The notes: generated by a model from the letters alone, not told the origin. 64,000 nucleotides of DNA from Cellulomonas wangleii (GCF_018388445.1 NZ_CP074405.1:2046001-2110000), one strand, 5' to 3'. Positions 1-10,362 are shown, numbered from the stretch's first letter. Numbers and translations: made by a program.

Positions 1-1
1 G

Positions 2-601
2 TCCACGCAGCACGAGCCCGACCTGTACGAGTCGGCCCTCGCCGCGCAGGTGGCCGAGCTCGTCGTGGCACCCGTGCTCGCCGACGCGGGCATCGACACC
101 TCCGGCCACCGCCTGCTGGTGAACCCCACCGGCCAGTTCGTGATCGGCGGCCCGCAGGGCGACGCCGGGCTGACGGGACGCAAGATCATCGTCGACACCT
201 ACGGCGGCATGGCGCGCCACGGCGGTGGTGCGTTCTCCGGCAAGGACCCGTCCAAGGTCGATCGCTCGGCGGCGTACGCCATGCGGTGGGTCGCCAAGAA
301 CGTCGTCGCCGCGGGCCTCGCGCGCCGCTGCGAGGTGCAGGTCGCCTACGCGATCGGCAAGGCGCACCCCGTGGGCCTGTACGTCGAGACGTTCGGGACC
401 GGCACGGTGCCCGAGGACCGGCTGACCGCGGCGATCCGCGAGGTCTTCGACCTGCGCCCCGCGGCGATCATCCGCGACCTCGACCTGCTGCGCCCCGTGT
501 ACCGGCGCACAGCGGCGTACGGCCACTTCGGTCGTGACCTGCCGGAGTTCACCTGGGAGCGCACCGACCGCACGGCCGACCTGCTGTCGGCCGTCGGCTG
601 A
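2..601 (+). CDS. metK: S-adenosylmethionine synthetase, C-terminal part
   Basis: Makes S-adenosylmethionine from methionine and ATP in the cytoplasm. The reading frame is open from base 2 and begins inside the gene at [10 protein letters not shown]; the N-terminal half lies outside the window. Visible are the conserved loop [19 protein letters not shown] and the C-terminal domain with [13 protein letters not shown], both typical of MetK. About 199 residues remain of a protein that is usually near 400. It precedes priA on the same strand with a gap of 67 bases, an order often seen in actinobacteria. Confidence 0.97.
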   Translation, partial: STQHEPDLYESALAAQVAELVVAPVLADAGIDTSGHRLLVNPTGQFVIGGPQGDAGLTGRKIIVDTYGGMARHGGGAFSGKDPSKVDRSAAYAMRWVAKNVVAAGLARRCEVQVAYAIGKAHPVGLYVETFGTGTVPEDRLTAAIREVFDLRPAAIIRDLDLLRPVYRRTAAYGHFGRDLPEFTWERTDRTADLLSAVG

Positions 602-668
602 CCGCGCCCGGCCGTCCGACGGCGGTGGCTCGGACGAGCGCCACGCGGACACCCGGCGCCGTGGTGGG

Positions 669-2771
669 ATGGACCGCGTGACCAGCGCGAGCACCCCCGA
701 GCAGCCGGCGCTGGCCGGGCTCGAGGTGCCTGCCGCACCACGCCGGCGCCGCGTCGCCGCGCCGCCCGGGCCGGCCGCCCGGTTGCCCGTGGCGCGGGTC
801 TGCGTCGACCTCGCACCGCCGCACCTCGACCGCCCGTTCGAGTACCTGGTGCCCGAGACGCTCGACGACGCGGCGCGCCCCGGTGTCCGGGTCAAGGTCC
901 GGTTCGCCGGCCAGGACGTCGACGGGTGGCTGCTCGAGCGCGTCGAGCAGGCCGACCATGAGGGACGCCTGCTGCCGCTGCGGCGGGTCGTGTCCTCCGA
1001 GCCCGTCGTCGCGCCCGCGGTCGCGCGGCTGGCGCGCGCGGTCGCCGACCGGTGGGCGGGGAGCCTGGCCGACGTGCTGCGGCTCGCGGTCCCGCCGCGG
1101 CACGCACGCGTGGAGGGCGAGGTCGACGCACCCGACTCCGGCGAGGCCGTCGCCGGGGCGGTCGTGGCCGCACCCGCGCCCGGTGCGCCCGCCTGGGAGG
1201 CCTACCGGGGCGGTCCGGCGTTCCTGCGTCACGTCCTGGCGGGCGGTGCGCCGCGGGCCGTGTGGACGGCGCTGCCCGGCACCGGTGAGCACCGCTGGGC
1301 AGCCGCCGTGGCCCAGGCGGTGGCGACGACCCTGCTGGGGGGCCGTGGCGCGCTCGTCGTGGTGCCCGACGCACGGGACGTCGATCGGGTGTGCACCGCG
1401 CTGCGTGAGACGGGGCTCACGGACGTGTCCGAGGGCGGCCCCGTGACGCGGCTGGTCGCCGAGGACGGCCCCGCCGCCCGGTACCGGTCCTTCCTCGCGA
1501 CCCTGCGGGGACGCGCCCGGGTGGTCGTCGGGACACGGGCGTCGGCGTTCGCGCCCGTGGCGGACCTCGGCCTGGTCGTGTGCTGGGACGACGGCGACCT
1601 GCAGCACGCCGAGCCGCGCGCACCGTACCCGCACGTCCGCGAGGTGCTGGCACTGCGGTCCGAGCTCGAGGGTGCCGCCCTGCTGGTCGGTGGCCACGCC
1701 CGGACCGTCGAGGCGCAGCACCTGGTCGCGACCGGCTGGGCGCACGAGGTGTCCGCCGACCGTGCCGGGGTGCGAGCCCGCACGCCGCGCGTGCGCGCGC
1801 TGACGAGCGTGGAGCTGGCGCGCGAGGGGCCCGCGGCGGCCGCCCGGCTGCCCGCGCCGGCGTGGCGCGTCCTGCGGGACGCCCTCGCCCTCGGCCCCGT
1901 CCTCGTCCAGGTGCCGCGTGCGGGGTACGTCCCCGTCGTCGCGTGCGGCCGGTGCAGGACGCCCGCGCGGTGCGCCACGTGCCACGGACCGCTGGGCCTG
2001 ACGTCGGGCGACGGTCCGCCGTCCTGCGGCTGGTGCGGCCGGCTCGCCACGGGCTGGCGGTGCGACGAGTGCGGTGCCGCTGCCCTGCGGTCGGTCCGCG
2101 TCGGCTCCGAGCGCACCGCCGAGGAGCTCGGCCGGGCGTTCCCCGGCACCACGGTGCGCGTGTCCGGCGCCCGCGCGGCCGGCGGCGTCCTGTCCGAGGT
2201 GCCCGACCGGCCGGCGCTCGTCGTGGCGACGCCGGGTGCCGAGCCGCACGCCCCCGGCGGCTACGCGGCCGCCGTGCTGCTCGACGCCGCCGTGGCCAGC
2301 GCCGGGGAGCGGCTGGGGGCGGAGGTCGACGCGCTGCGCCGCTGGCTGGGCGCGGCCGCGCTCGTGCGCCCCGAGGGGCAGGTGCTCCTCGTCGGGGACG
2401 GTGCCGTGCGCCCCACGCAGGCGCTCGTCCGCTGGGACCCCGCGGGCCTCGCTGAACGCGAGCTCGACGAGCGGGCCGAGCTCCGGCTGCCGCCGGCCGT
2501 CCGGGTCGCCTCGCTGACCGGCACGCGGGACGCGGTCGCCGCGGTCGTCACGCGCGTCGACGTCCCCGTGCTGGAGGTGCTCGGACCCGTGCCGGTGCCG
2601 CAGGACGACCGAGGCGCCGCGTTGGAGCCCGAGGTGCGCACGCTGCTGCGCGTGCCCCCGGCCGACGGGGCGACGCTGGCGGCCGCCGTCGCAGCGTCCG
2701 TCGCGATCCGCAGCGCGCGCCGGGAGGGCGGCACCGTCCGCGTCCAGATGGACCCCGCCGACGTGCTGTGA
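669..2771 (+). CDS. priA: Primosomal protein N' (PriA), helicase motifs lost
   Basis: Replication-restart protein PriA of about 700 residues. The N-terminal 3'-DNA-end-binding domain is recognisable (VCVDLAPPHLDRPFEYLVPE, near residues 45-65), and the paired zinc motifs are intact (CGRCRTPARCATCHG, CGWCG, CDECG, near residues 425-475). The helicase motifs are not: where the Walker A loop should be there is ALPGTGEHRW, and the DEEH box reads DDGD. Actinobacterial PriA proteins as a family lack a working helicase core, so this agrees with the family and is not recent decay. The ATG at 669 is preferred because the longer open frame upstream overlaps metK and has no family similarity. Confidence 0.9.
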   Translation: MDRVTSASTPEQPALAGLEVPAAPRRRRVAAPPGPAARLPVARVCVDLAPPHLDRPFEYLVPETLDDAARPGVRVKVRFAGQDVDGWLLERVEQADHEGRLLPLRRVVSSEPVVAPAVARLARAVADRWAGSLADVLRLAVPPRHARVEGEVDAPDSGEAVAGAVVAAPAPGAPAWEAYRGGPAFLRHVLAGGAPRAVWTALPGTGEHRWAAAVAQAVATTLLGGRGALVVVPDARDVDRVCTALRETGLTDVSEGGPVTRLVAEDGPAARYRSFLATLRGRARVVVGTRASAFAPVADLGLVVCWDDGDLQHAEPRAPYPHVREVLALRSELEGAALLVGGHARTVEAQHLVATGWAHEVSADRAGVRARTPRVRALTSVELAREGPAAAARLPAPAWRVLRDALALGPVLVQVPRAGYVPVVACGRCRTPARCATCHGPLGLTSGDGPPSCGWCGRLATGWRCDECGAAALRSVRVGSERTAEELGRAFPGTTVRVSGARAAGGVLSEVPDRPALVVATPGAEPHAPGGYAAAVLLDAAVASAGERLGAEVDALRRWLGAAALVRPEGQVLLVGDGAVRPTQALVRWDPAGLAERELDERAELRLPPAVRVASLTGTRDAVAAVVTRVDVPVLEVLGPVPVPQDDRGAALEPEVRTLLRVPPADGATLAAAVAASVAIRSARREGGTVRVQMDPADVL

Positions 2772-2810
2772 CGCACGGCGCGTGGGGTGACCCGACCTAG
2801 GATCGAACCC

Positions 2811-3782
2811 ATGCGTCTGCTCTTCGCGGGGAGTCCCGCGGCCGCCGTCCCCTCCCTCGAGGCCCTCCTGGCCTCCCGGCACGAGGTGGTCGCGGTGCTG
2901 ACCCGGCCCGATGCGCGCGTCGGGCGGGGACGCACGCTGCAGCCGTCGCCCGTCGGCGCCCTGGCCCGCGAGCGCGGTCTGCCGGTGCTGACCCCGCGGA
3001 CGTTGCGCGACCCGGAGGTGGTCGCCGAGATCACCGCGCTGGGTGTGGACGCGGCACCGGTGGTGGCCTACGGGGTGCTCGTGCCGCCGACGCTGCTCGA
3101 CGTCCCGCGGCACGGCTGGGTGAACCTGCACTTCTCGGTGCTGCCCGCCTGGCGCGGGGCCGCGCCGGTGCAGCACGCCGTCATGGCGGGTGACGAGGTC
3201 ACAGGGGCCTCGACGTTCCGGCTGGAGGAAGGGCTGGACACGGGGCCGGTGTACGGGACGCTCACCGAGACGATCCGCCCCACCGACACGTCCGGCGACC
3301 TGCTGGGCCGGCTGTCCGTGGCGGGGGCCGAGCTGCTGGTGCGGACCCTGGACGCCCTCGAGGAGGGCGTGCTGGAGCCGGTGCCGCAGCCGGCGGACGG
3401 GGTGAGCCTGGCGCCCAAGCTGACGGTGCAGGACGCGCGGGTGCGCTGGGAGCACCCGTCGACCGCCGTCGACCGGAGGATCCGGGGCTGCACGCCGGCC
3501 CCCGGCGCGTGGACCACCCTGCCGGACGGGCAGCGCCTCGGCGTGGGGCCGGTGCGCCCGGTCCCGGAGGTGACGGACCTGCGCCCGGGGGAGGTGCGTG
3601 CGGACAAGCGGGAGGTGCTCGTCGGCACGGGCGCCGGTGCCGTGCGCCTGGGGGAGGTGACCGCACCGGGCAAGCGTCCGATGCCCGCGGCCGACTGGGC
3701 GCGGGGTGCGCGCCTCGAGGCGGCGACCGTCCTGGGCAGTGTGCCGCAGGAGGCCGCAGTCACCGAGGGGGGTGCCCGATGA
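2811..3782 (+). CDS. fmt: Methionyl-tRNA formyltransferase
   Basis: Transfers a formyl group from 10-formyl-tetrahydrofolate to initiator Met-tRNA. The 323-residue length is normal. The N-terminal formyltransferase domain begins [20 protein letters not shown] and carries the signature [15 protein letters not shown] near residue 105; the C-terminal domain (from about residue 210, [10 protein letters not shown]) binds the tRNA. ATG at 2811 is chosen over the in-frame GTG at 2787 because TAGGAT at 2799-2804 looks like a -10 box seven bases ahead, implying a leaderless message. Its stop overlaps the rsmB start (ATGA), so the two are probably translationally coupled. Confidence 0.95.
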   Translation: MRLLFAGSPAAAVPSLEALLASRHEVVAVLTRPDARVGRGRTLQPSPVGALARERGLPVLTPRTLRDPEVVAEITALGVDAAPVVAYGVLVPPTLLDVPRHGWVNLHFSVLPAWRGAAPVQHAVMAGDEVTGASTFRLEEGLDTGPVYGTLTETIRPTDTSGDLLGRLSVAGAELLVRTLDALEEGVLEPVPQPADGVSLAPKLTVQDARVRWEHPSTAVDRRIRGCTPAPGAWTTLPDGQRLGVGPVRPVPEVTDLRPGEVRADKREVLVGTGAGAVRLGEVTAPGKRPMPAADWARGARLEAATVLGSVPQEAAVTEGGAR

Positions 3783-5350
3783 CCCGGGAGGACCGTCCGC
3801 GTCGTGACGACCGTGCCGGGCGGGACGACCGCCCGCGGCGCGACGGCAGCGGCCAGGACGCGCGACGCGACGCGCGGGGCCGACAGCGCGGTGAGGCGCG
3901 GGTGCAGGGTCGCGCGGGGCGCACCACGGCCGCGCCGTCGCAGCGTACGCGGCAGGGCGACGCGGCCCGCGGTGCGGCGTACGACACCCTGCGGGCCGTG
4001 GCGGACTCGGACGCGTACGCCAACCTGGTGCTGCCGCCGCTGCTGCGCGAGCGTCGCATCGCCGGGCGTGACGCGGCGTTCGCCACGGAGCTGGCGTACG
4101 GCACCCTGCGGTTGCGGGGCCGGTACGACGCCGTGCTCGAGCAGGCGTCGTCGCGTCCGCTCGCCCAGGTGGACCCGCCGGTGCTCGACGTGCTGCGCAT
4201 GGGTGCGCACCAGCTGCTGGGCATGCGGGTGCCGCCGCACGCGGCGGTCTCCGAGACGGTGGGCCTGGCCCGCGAGCGCGTCGGGGCCGGTGCGGCGCAG
4301 TTCGTCAACGCGGTGCTGCGCCGGGTGGCCGAGCAGCCCCTGGACGTGTGGCTGACGCGGGTCGCGGACGCCGCCGACCCCACGGGTGACGACGTGGTGG
4401 CGCGGCTGGCGGCCGTGGAGAGCCACCCGGCGTGGGTGGTCCGGGCGCTGCGCGAGTCGTTGGTCGGGTCGGGTCGTTCGGCGGACGAGCTGGCGGCGCT
4501 GCTGGAGGCGGACAACGCGTCACCTCGCGTGACCCTGGTGGCGCGTCCCGGGCTGGTGACGCCGGCGGGGCTGGCGGAGCAGGTCGACGCCGTGCCGGCC
4601 GGTCTGGCGCCGACGGCGCTGGTGCTGACCGGCGGAGACCCGGGCGCGGTGCCGGCCGTCCGCGACGGCCTGGCCGGGGTGCAGGACGAGGGGTCGCAGC
4701 TCGTGACGCTGGCGTTCGCCGCGGCTCCCGTCGAGGGGCGCGACGAGCGCTGGCTGGACCTGTGCGCGGGACCCGGCGGCAAGGCGGCGCTGCTGGGTGC
4801 CCTGGCCGCCGAGCGGGGGGCCCGGCTGGTCGCCAACGAGGTGCAGCCGCACCGCGCCCGGCTTGTCGAGCAGGCGCTGCGGGCGGTGCCCCGTGACGCC
4901 GTCGAGGAGGTGCGCACGGGGGACGGGCGCACGGTGGGGGAGCTGGAGCCCGACTCCTACGACCGTGTGCTGCTCGACGCCCCGTGCACCGGCCTGGGTG
5001 CGCTGCGCCGGCGACCGGAGTCGCGCTGGCGGCGCACGCCGGCGGACCTGGCGACGCTCGGTGCCCTGCAGCGCGCGCTGCTGGCGTCGGCGCTGGCCGC
5101 GGTGCGTCCCGGGGGCGTGGTCGCGTACGTGACGTGCTCGCCGCACCTGGCCGAGACGCAGCTGGTGGTGCTCGACGGGCTGCGGGCCGCCGCACGGGCC
5201 GGCACGCCCGCGGAGGTCGTCGACGCCGCGCCCGTCCTGGCCGGTGTCGCGCCGGTGTGGGAGCCGGTGCCGGGGCGCACCGACGTGCAGCTGTGGCCGC
5301 ACGTGCACGGCACGGACGCGATGCACCTGACGCTGCTGCGGCGGCTCTGA
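3779..5350 (+). CDS. rsmB: 16S rRNA (cytosine-967-C5)-methyltransferase
   Basis: SAM-dependent rRNA m5C methyltransferase of the RsmB/Sun family, 523 residues. A basic, disordered extension of about 55 residues (rich in R, D and G) precedes a NusB-like domain (AAYDTLRAV to roughly residue 205) and the Rossmann methyltransferase domain with the SAM loop [13 protein letters not shown]. Both expected cysteines are present: DAPCTGLG near residue 401 and VTCSPH near 451. It starts at an ATGA overlap with fmt. The fmt-rsmB-rpe order is common in actinobacteria. Confidence 0.95.
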   Translation: MTREDRPRRDDRAGRDDRPRRDGSGQDARRDARGRQRGEARVQGRAGRTTAAPSQRTRQGDAARGAAYDTLRAVADSDAYANLVLPPLLRERRIAGRDAAFATELAYGTLRLRGRYDAVLEQASSRPLAQVDPPVLDVLRMGAHQLLGMRVPPHAAVSETVGLARERVGAGAAQFVNAVLRRVAEQPLDVWLTRVADAADPTGDDVVARLAAVESHPAWVVRALRESLVGSGRSADELAALLEADNASPRVTLVARPGLVTPAGLAEQVDAVPAGLAPTALVLTGGDPGAVPAVRDGLAGVQDEGSQLVTLAFAAAPVEGRDERWLDLCAGPGGKAALLGALAAERGARLVANEVQPHRARLVEQALRAVPRDAVEEVRTGDGRTVGELEPDSYDRVLLDAPCTGLGALRRRPESRWRRTPADLATLGALQRALLASALAAVRPGGVVAYVTCSPHLAETQLVVLDGLRAAARAGTPAEVVDAAPVLAGVAPVWEPVPGRTDVQLWPHVHGTDAMHLTLLRRL

Positions 5351-5385
5351 GCGCGGCGGTCGGCGGGGTCGGTAGCGTGGTGCTC

Positions 5386-6057
5386 GTGCCACCCGTGCTG
5401 ATCAACCCGAGCATCCTGTCCGCCGACTTCGCGAACCTCGAGCGGGACCTGCAGGCGATCGCGTCGGCGGACCACGCGCACGTCGACGTGATGGACCAGC
5501 ACTTCGTGCCGAACCTCACGATCGGCCTGCCGGTGGTGCGGCGGCTGGCGCAGGTCAGCCCGCTGCCGCTGGACGTGCACCTCATGGTGGAGGACGCCGA
5601 CCGGTGGGCCCCGCAGTACGCGGAGGCGGGCGCCGCGTCGGTGACGTTCCACGCCGAGGCGACGCAGGCGCCCGTGCGCCTGGCGCGCGAGCTGCGGGCC
5701 GGCGGCGTGCGCGCCGCGGTGGCGCTGCGCCCCGCGACCCCGGTCGAGCCGTTCCTCGACCTCCTCGCGGAGGTCGACATGATCCTCGTGATGACGGTCG
5801 AGCCGGGCTTCGGGGGGCAGGCGTTCATCGAGGGCACGCTGGCCAAGGTGCGTCGGGCGCGCGCCGCGGTGGACGCGGCCGGGGCGGCCACGTGGATCCA
5901 GGTGGACGGCGGCGTCTCGCGCGACACCATCGGGCGGATCGCGCGCGCCGGGGCGAACGTGTTCGTCGCCGGATCGGCCGTCTACGGGGCGGCGGACCCC
6001 GCACAGGAGATCGCGGCGCTGCGGGCGCTGGCCGAACGCCCCACGACGCAGGCCTGA
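5386..6057 (+). CDS. rpe: Ribulose-phosphate 3-epimerase
   Basis: Interconverts ribulose-5-phosphate and xylulose-5-phosphate in the pentose phosphate pathway. The TIM-barrel motifs are all visible: [12 protein letters not shown] at the start, [40 protein letters not shown] and VDGGVS. The product is 223 residues, a normal length. The GTG at 5386 is chosen because TAGCGT at 5373-5378 is a -10-like box seven bases upstream, so translation is probably leaderless; two further in-frame GTG codons at 5377 and 5380 fall on or next to that box. Ribulose-5-phosphate is also a substrate of the riboflavin genes downstream. Confidence 0.95.
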   Translation: MPPVLINPSILSADFANLERDLQAIASADHAHVDVMDQHFVPNLTIGLPVVRRLAQVSPLPLDVHLMVEDADRWAPQYAEAGAASVTFHAEATQAPVRLARELRAGGVRAAVALRPATPVEPFLDLLAEVDMILVMTVEPGFGGQAFIEGTLAKVRRARAAVDAAGAATWIQVDGGVSRDTIGRIARAGANVFVAGSAVYGAADPAQEIAALRALAERPTTQA

Positions 6058-6080
6058 GGTCGCCGGACCGACCTCGCGAC

Positions 6081-6100
6081 GGGCCCTGCGGACCGGGCCC
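6081..6100 (+). terminator. Possible hairpin terminator after rpe
   Basis: GGGCCC at 6081-6086 can pair with GGGCCC at 6095-6100 around an eight-base loop, between rpe and the FMN riboswitch. The stem is short and no U-tract follows, so this is a weak call. Confidence 0.3.
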
Positions 6101-6186
6101 TGCGCGTCCGACGCCGCAGGTCCGGGCGCGGGCGAGCGGCCCGGCGGGAATGCCCCGTGTGGCATCATCGTTGTCGAACACACACG

Positions 6187-6312
6187 TGCTCCGGGGTCGG
6201 TGAAAGTCCGAGCCGGCGGTGACAGTCCGCGACCCGTGATCCCCGCGAGGGGTGAGCGGTTGACCTGGTGGAACTCCGGGACCGACGGTGAAAGTCCGGA
6301 TGGGAGGAGACG
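6187..6312 (+). promoter_or_regulatory. FMN riboswitch (RFN element)
   Basis: The conserved RFN core is directly readable: CCGGGGTCGGTGAAAGTCCG at 6191-6210, the arm GCCGGCGGTGACAGTCCGCGA, and the closing block ending GGTGAAAGTCCGGATGGGAG at 6288-6307. It sits about 90 bases ahead of ribD and senses FMN in known relatives. The sequence CCTCCG at 6353-6358 is complementary to CGGAGG at 6388-6393, which holds the ribD Shine-Dalgarno, so repression is probably by hiding the ribosome site. No U-rich terminator is seen. Confidence 0.96.
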
Positions 6313-6399
6313 CGTGCGCGGTGCGCCCTGGGGCGTGCCGTGACGGTACGGTCCTCCGCCCGTGCTGCCCCGGAGCCCTGACGGCGACGGAGGTGGACG

Positions 6400-7533
6400 G
6401 TGACGCGGACGACGACGCAGGACACCGCGCGCGACCTGACCGTTCCGGGCCCGCAGGACGCGCTCCCGCGCGAGGTCACCGCGATGCGCCGGGCGCTCGA
6501 GCTGGCGCACCGCGGACCGATGGGCCCCAACCCCCGTGTCGGGTGCGTCCTGCTCGACCGCGACGGCGCCGTGCTCGGGGAGGGCTGGCACCGCGGTGCG
6601 GGCACCCCGCACGCGGAGGTCGCGGCGCTGGCCGACGCCCGCGAGCGCGGTGCCGACGTGCACGGCGCCACGGCGGTGGTGACCCTCGAGCCGTGCGACC
6701 ACACCGGGCGCACCGGCCCGTGCTCGACGGTGCTGCTCGCGGCCGGGATCGCGCGGGTCGTGGTGTCCGTGGAGGACCCCAACCCCGTCGCCGCCGGGGG
6801 AGCGCGCCGCCTGCGGGAGGCCGGGGTCGACGTCCTGACGGGCGTCCTGGCCGACGAGGGCCTGGCCGCGCTGGGCGCCTGGCTGCCCGCGGTGCGCCAC
6901 GGTCGCCCCTTCGTGACCCTGAAGACCGCCACCACGCTCGACGGGCGGATCGCGGCCGTCGACGGCACGAGCCGCTGGATCACGTCGGACGTGGCACGCC
7001 GGCACGCCCACGCGCTGCGCGCGGACGTCGGGGCGATCGTCGTGGGCACGGGCACCGCGCTGACCGACGACCCGTCGCTGACGGCGCGGACCGAGGACGG
7101 CTCGCTCGTCGAGCACCAGCCGCTGCGGGTCGTCGTGGGTCATCGCGACGTGCCCGCCGGCAGCCGGTTGCGGGGCCCCGGGGGAGAGCTCGTGACCGTG
7201 CGCACCCACGACCCCGCGCAGGTGCTGGCCGTGCTGCACGAGCGCGAGGTGCGCCACGTGCTGGTCGAGGGCGGCCCGACGCTCGCCGCCGCGTTCCTCG
7301 CGGCCGGCCTGGTCGACGAGGTCCACGCGTACGTCGCCCCGGTGCTGCTGGGCGCCGGCCCGGCCGCGGTCGGCGACCTCGGCATCACCACCATCACGCA
7401 GGCGCTGCGCCTGGAGCCGAGCACGGTGGTCCCGCTGGGGCCCGACGTGCTCGTCGTCGCCACGGTCCGCAACGCCCCGGCCGACGAGGCACCCGCCCCG
7501 GCCGCACGTCCGTCCACCGAGGAGGAGCACTGA
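6400..7533 (+). CDS. ribD: Bifunctional deaminase/reductase of riboflavin synthesis
   Basis: Converts 2,5-diamino-6-ribosylamino-pyrimidinone phosphate to the ribitylamino-uracil phosphate in two steps. The N-terminal cytidine-deaminase-like domain has the zinc motifs HAEV (near residue 71) and PCDHTGRTGPC (near 98-108); the C-terminal reductase domain starts near residue 165 (PFVTLKTATTLDGRIA) and contains LVEGGPTLAAAFL. It is 377 residues long. GTG at 6400 follows GGAGG at 6389-6393 with six bases of spacing. First gene of the rib operon, under the FMN riboswitch; the stop overlaps ribE (TGATG). Confidence 0.96.
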   Translation: MTRTTTQDTARDLTVPGPQDALPREVTAMRRALELAHRGPMGPNPRVGCVLLDRDGAVLGEGWHRGAGTPHAEVAALADARERGADVHGATAVVTLEPCDHTGRTGPCSTVLLAAGIARVVVSVEDPNPVAAGGARRLREAGVDVLTGVLADEGLAALGAWLPAVRHGRPFVTLKTATTLDGRIAAVDGTSRWITSDVARRHAHALRADVGAIVVGTGTALTDDPSLTARTEDGSLVEHQPLRVVVGHRDVPAGSRLRGPGGELVTVRTHDPAQVLAVLHEREVRHVLVEGGPTLAAAFLAAGLVDEVHAYVAPVLLGAGPAAVGDLGITTITQALRLEPSTVVPLGPDVLVVATVRNAPADEAPAPAARPSTEEEH

Positions 7534-8147
7534 TGTTCACCGGGATCGTCGAGGAGCAGGGCACGGTCGTCGCGCTGGAGCACGGGGCCGGGGACGAGGC
7601 GGACGCGCGGCTGCGCGTGCGCGGACCGCTGGTCACGTCCGACGCGCGGCCCGGGGACTCGATCGCGGTCAGCGGCGTGTGCCTGACCGTCGCGGACCTG
7701 CCGGGCGACGGCACGTTCGTCGCCGACGTGATGCCCGAGACGCTGCGTCGCTCCGCGCTGGGCGACCTCGCCCCGGGGGACGCCGTCAACCTCGAGCGGG
7801 CACTGGCCGTCGGCGGCCGGTACGGCGGGCACGTCGTGCAGGGGCACGTCGACGGTGTCGGCGTCGTGCGGTCCCGCCAGCCCGGCCCCCGCTGGGACGA
7901 CGTGGAGATCGGGCTCGAGCCGGCGCTGGCGCGCTACGTGGCGGAGAAGGGCTCCATCACGGTGCAGGGGGTGTCGCTGACGGTGACGCACGTGGGCGAC
8001 GACACGTTCGGCGTGTCGCTGATCCCCACGACCCTGCAGGTCACGACGCTGGGGGCGCTCGCGCCCGGGGCGCGGGTCAACCTGGAGGTCGACGTGCTCG
8101 CGAAGTACACCGAGCGGCTGCTGGCCACGGCGGGAGTGACCCGGTGA
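7533..8147 (+). CDS. ribE: Riboflavin synthase, alpha subunit
   Basis: Dismutates two molecules of 6,7-dimethyl-8-ribityllumazine into riboflavin. The 204-residue protein begins with the family hallmark MFTGIVEEQG and is a tandem of two lumazine-binding barrels; the second begins near residue 100 (GGHVVQGHVDGVG). SVSGVCLTV-like and VQGVSLTV segments mark the paired halves. It starts one base before the end of ribD and its own stop overlaps the ribBA start (GTGA), so the operon is tightly coupled. Confidence 0.95.
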   Translation: MFTGIVEEQGTVVALEHGAGDEADARLRVRGPLVTSDARPGDSIAVSGVCLTVADLPGDGTFVADVMPETLRRSALGDLAPGDAVNLERALAVGGRYGGHVVQGHVDGVGVVRSRQPGPRWDDVEIGLEPALARYVAEKGSITVQGVSLTVTHVGDDTFGVSLIPTTLQVTTLGALAPGARVNLEVDVLAKYTERLLATAGVTR

Positions 8148-9520
8148 GCGCCGACATCCGTCTGGGCACGGTCGAGGAGGCGCTCGCCGCGCTGCGTGCC
8201 GGGCGCCCGGTGCTCGTCTCCGACTCCCAGGACCGTGAGAACGAGGCCGACGTGGTCCTCGCGGCGCAGTCCGCGACGCCGGAGTGGGTCGCCTGGACCA
8301 TCCGGCACTCCTCGGGCTACCTCTGCGCACCGATGACCGGGGAGCGTGCGGACGCGCTGGACCTGCCGCTCATGGTCCCGCACAGCCAGGACCCGCGTCG
8401 CACCGCGTACACGGTCACCGTCGACGCCGCGACGGGGGTCACCACGGGGATCTCCGCCGCCGACCGCGCCCGCACGCTGCGGGTCCTGGCGGACCCCGCC
8501 TCGGGCCGCACCGACCTGATCCGCCCCGGGCACGTGCTGCCGCTGCGCGCCGTGCCCGGTGGGGTGCTGCACCGTGCGGGGCACACCGAGGCCGCGGTGG
8601 ACCTGTGCCGGCTCGCCGGCCTGGAGCCCGTCGCCGCGATCGCCGAGCTCGTGCACGACGACGGCAGCATGATGCGGTTGCCGGACGCGGCCGCGATCGC
8701 CGCCGACGAGGACCTGGTGCTCCTGACGATCGCCGACCTGCGGGCCTGGCGGCTCGCCCACGGCGACACGGAGCCGGAGCCCGTCGAGCCGGCCGCCCTC
8801 GCGCCGCGCGTGCACGCCACCCACACGGCGTACCTGCCCACACGCCACGGCGACTTCCGCATCCACGGGTTCCGCGACCTGCGCACGGGCGACGAGCACG
8901 TCGCGCTCGTCTCGACCTCGGGGCTGGCCGCCGAGCCGACGGTGCGCGTGCACTCCGAGTGCCTCACCGGTGACGCCTTCGGTTCCGCGCGGTGCGACTG
9001 CGGCCCGCAGCTGGACGCGGCGCTGCAGATCGCGGCCGCGGAGGGCGGCGCGGTCGTCTACCTGCGCGGGCACGAGGGCCGCGGGATCGGGCTGCTCGCC
9101 AAGGTCGCCGCGTACGCCCTGCAGGACGAGGGTCGCGACACGATCGAGGCGAACGTCGACCTCGGGTGGCCCGCCGACCGGCGCGAGTACGGCGCGGCGG
9201 CGGCGATCCTCGCCGCGCTCGGCGTGCGGCGCGTCCGCCTGCTGACCAACAACCCGGCCAAGGTCGCCGGGCTGCGCGCCCACGGCATCGAGGTCACCCA
9301 GGTGCGCGGCCTGGAGGTGGGACGCACCCCGCACAACGAGGCGTACCTGCGCACCAAGGCCGTCAGCATGGGCCACGCGCTGCACCTCGACGACCCCACG
9401 ACCGACGGCGCCCCGGCCGTGGCACCCGCCGTGCACGTCGCCCCCGTCCTCGCCGGCCCCGCACCCGCGGGCGCCGACACGACCGACCACACGTTCGAAC
9501 CCCTGGAGGAGCTGGCATGA
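8144..9520 (+). CDS. ribBA: DHBP synthase / GTP cyclohydrolase II fusion
   Basis: Fusion of 458 residues supplying both precursors of riboflavin. The N-terminal RibB domain (to about residue 205) makes dihydroxybutanone phosphate from ribulose-5-phosphate and shows [12 protein letters not shown] and [13 protein letters not shown]. The RibA domain (about 225-400) opens GTP and shows the zinc ligands in [17 protein letters not shown] plus [12 protein letters not shown]. An alanine/proline-rich tail of about 50 residues follows and is not part of either family. The GTG start overlaps the ribE stop. Confidence 0.95.
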   Translation: MSADIRLGTVEEALAALRAGRPVLVSDSQDRENEADVVLAAQSATPEWVAWTIRHSSGYLCAPMTGERADALDLPLMVPHSQDPRRTAYTVTVDAATGVTTGISAADRARTLRVLADPASGRTDLIRPGHVLPLRAVPGGVLHRAGHTEAAVDLCRLAGLEPVAAIAELVHDDGSMMRLPDAAAIAADEDLVLLTIADLRAWRLAHGDTEPEPVEPAALAPRVHATHTAYLPTRHGDFRIHGFRDLRTGDEHVALVSTSGLAAEPTVRVHSECLTGDAFGSARCDCGPQLDAALQIAAAEGGAVVYLRGHEGRGIGLLAKVAAYALQDEGRDTIEANVDLGWPADRREYGAAAAILAALGVRRVRLLTNNPAKVAGLRAHGIEVTQVRGLEVGRTPHNEAYLRTKAVSMGHALHLDDPTTDGAPAVAPAVHVAPVLAGPAPAGADTTDHTFEPLEELA

Positions 9521-9990
9521 GCGGCGCAGGCGCACCCACCCTGGACCTGGACGGCCGCGGCCTGAAGGTCGTCGTCGTCGCCGCGAGCTGGCACACCACC
9601 GTCATGGACGGCCTGGTCGCCGGCGCCGAGCGGGCGCTCGCCGAGGCCGGTGTGCAGGACGTCACCACGGTGCGCGTCCCCGGCTCCTTCGAGCTGCCCG
9701 TGGCCGCGCAGCGCGCCGCGGGCACGGCCGACGCGGTCGTCGCCCTCGGGGTCGTCATCCGCGGCGGCACCCCGCACTTCGACTACGTGTGCCAGGCCGC
9801 CACCTGGGGCCTGACGCAGGTCGGCCTGAACACCGGCATCCCCGTCGGGTTCGGGCTGCTCACGTGCGACGACGAGCAGCAGGCGCTCGACCGCGCCGGG
9901 CTGCCCGGCTCGCGGGAGGACAAGGGCGCCGAGGCCGCGCAGGCGGCGGTCGCCACGGCGCTCACGCTGCGTGCGCTGGGCGACGCATGA
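9517..9990 (+). CDS. ribH: 6,7-dimethyl-8-ribityllumazine synthase
   Basis: Condenses dihydroxybutanone phosphate with the ribitylamino-uracil to give the riboflavin precursor; family members form hollow shells of 5 or 60 subunits. The 157-residue protein carries [45 protein letters not shown] and [13 protein letters not shown], all signature segments. The catalytic-loop histidine is in TPHFDYV. Last gene of the rib operon, overlapping ribBA by four bases (ATGA). Confidence 0.96.
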   Translation: MSGAGAPTLDLDGRGLKVVVVAASWHTTVMDGLVAGAERALAEAGVQDVTTVRVPGSFELPVAAQRAAGTADAVVALGVVIRGGTPHFDYVCQAATWGLTQVGLNTGIPVGFGLLTCDDEQQALDRAGLPGSREDKGAEAAQAAVATALTLRALGDA

Positions 9991-10036
9991 CGGACCCGTG
10001 TGCGGCTGGGGCCGGGCGGACGTCTAGGCTCGGCTC

Positions 10037-10300
10037 GTGAAGTCGTTCGAGGACCTGTACGCCGAGTTGTCCCAGAAGGCCGTCACCCGCCCCGAGGGGT
10101 CGGGCACGGTCGCCGAGCTGGACGCCGGTGTGCACGCGATCGGCAAGAAGATCGTCGAGGAGGCGGCCGAGGTCTGGATGGCGGCCGAGCACGAGTCCGA
10201 CGAGCGCGCCGCCGAGGAGATCTCCCAGCTGCTGTACCACCTGCAGGTGCTCATGCTCGCCAAGGGCCTGACGCTGCAGGACGTGTACACGCACCTGTGA
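10037..10300 (+). CDS. hisE: Phosphoribosyl-ATP pyrophosphatase
   Basis: Second step of histidine synthesis: hydrolyses phosphoribosyl-ATP to phosphoribosyl-AMP. The 87-residue all-alpha MazG-like protein has [18 protein letters not shown] with the metal-binding acidic residues and [14 protein letters not shown]. The GTG at 10037 lies six bases after TAGGCT (10025-10030), so the message is probably leaderless and the gene has its own promoter separate from the rib operon. hisG follows, giving the hisE-hisG pair typical of actinobacteria. Confidence 0.95.
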   Translation: MKSFEDLYAELSQKAVTRPEGSGTVAELDAGVHAIGKKIVEEAAEVWMAAEHESDERAAEEISQLLYHLQVLMLAKGLTLQDVYTHL

Positions 10301-10362
10301 GGGGTCCCGGCCGCAGCCGGACGCACCGCCCACCGACACCCACCGAACCACCCGAGGACACC

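Noticed and set aside
549..3455. Minus-strand open frame of 968 codons across priA and fmt
   Set aside because: Composition-driven shadow; arginine/proline/glycine-rich translation without domains, opposite well-supported genes.
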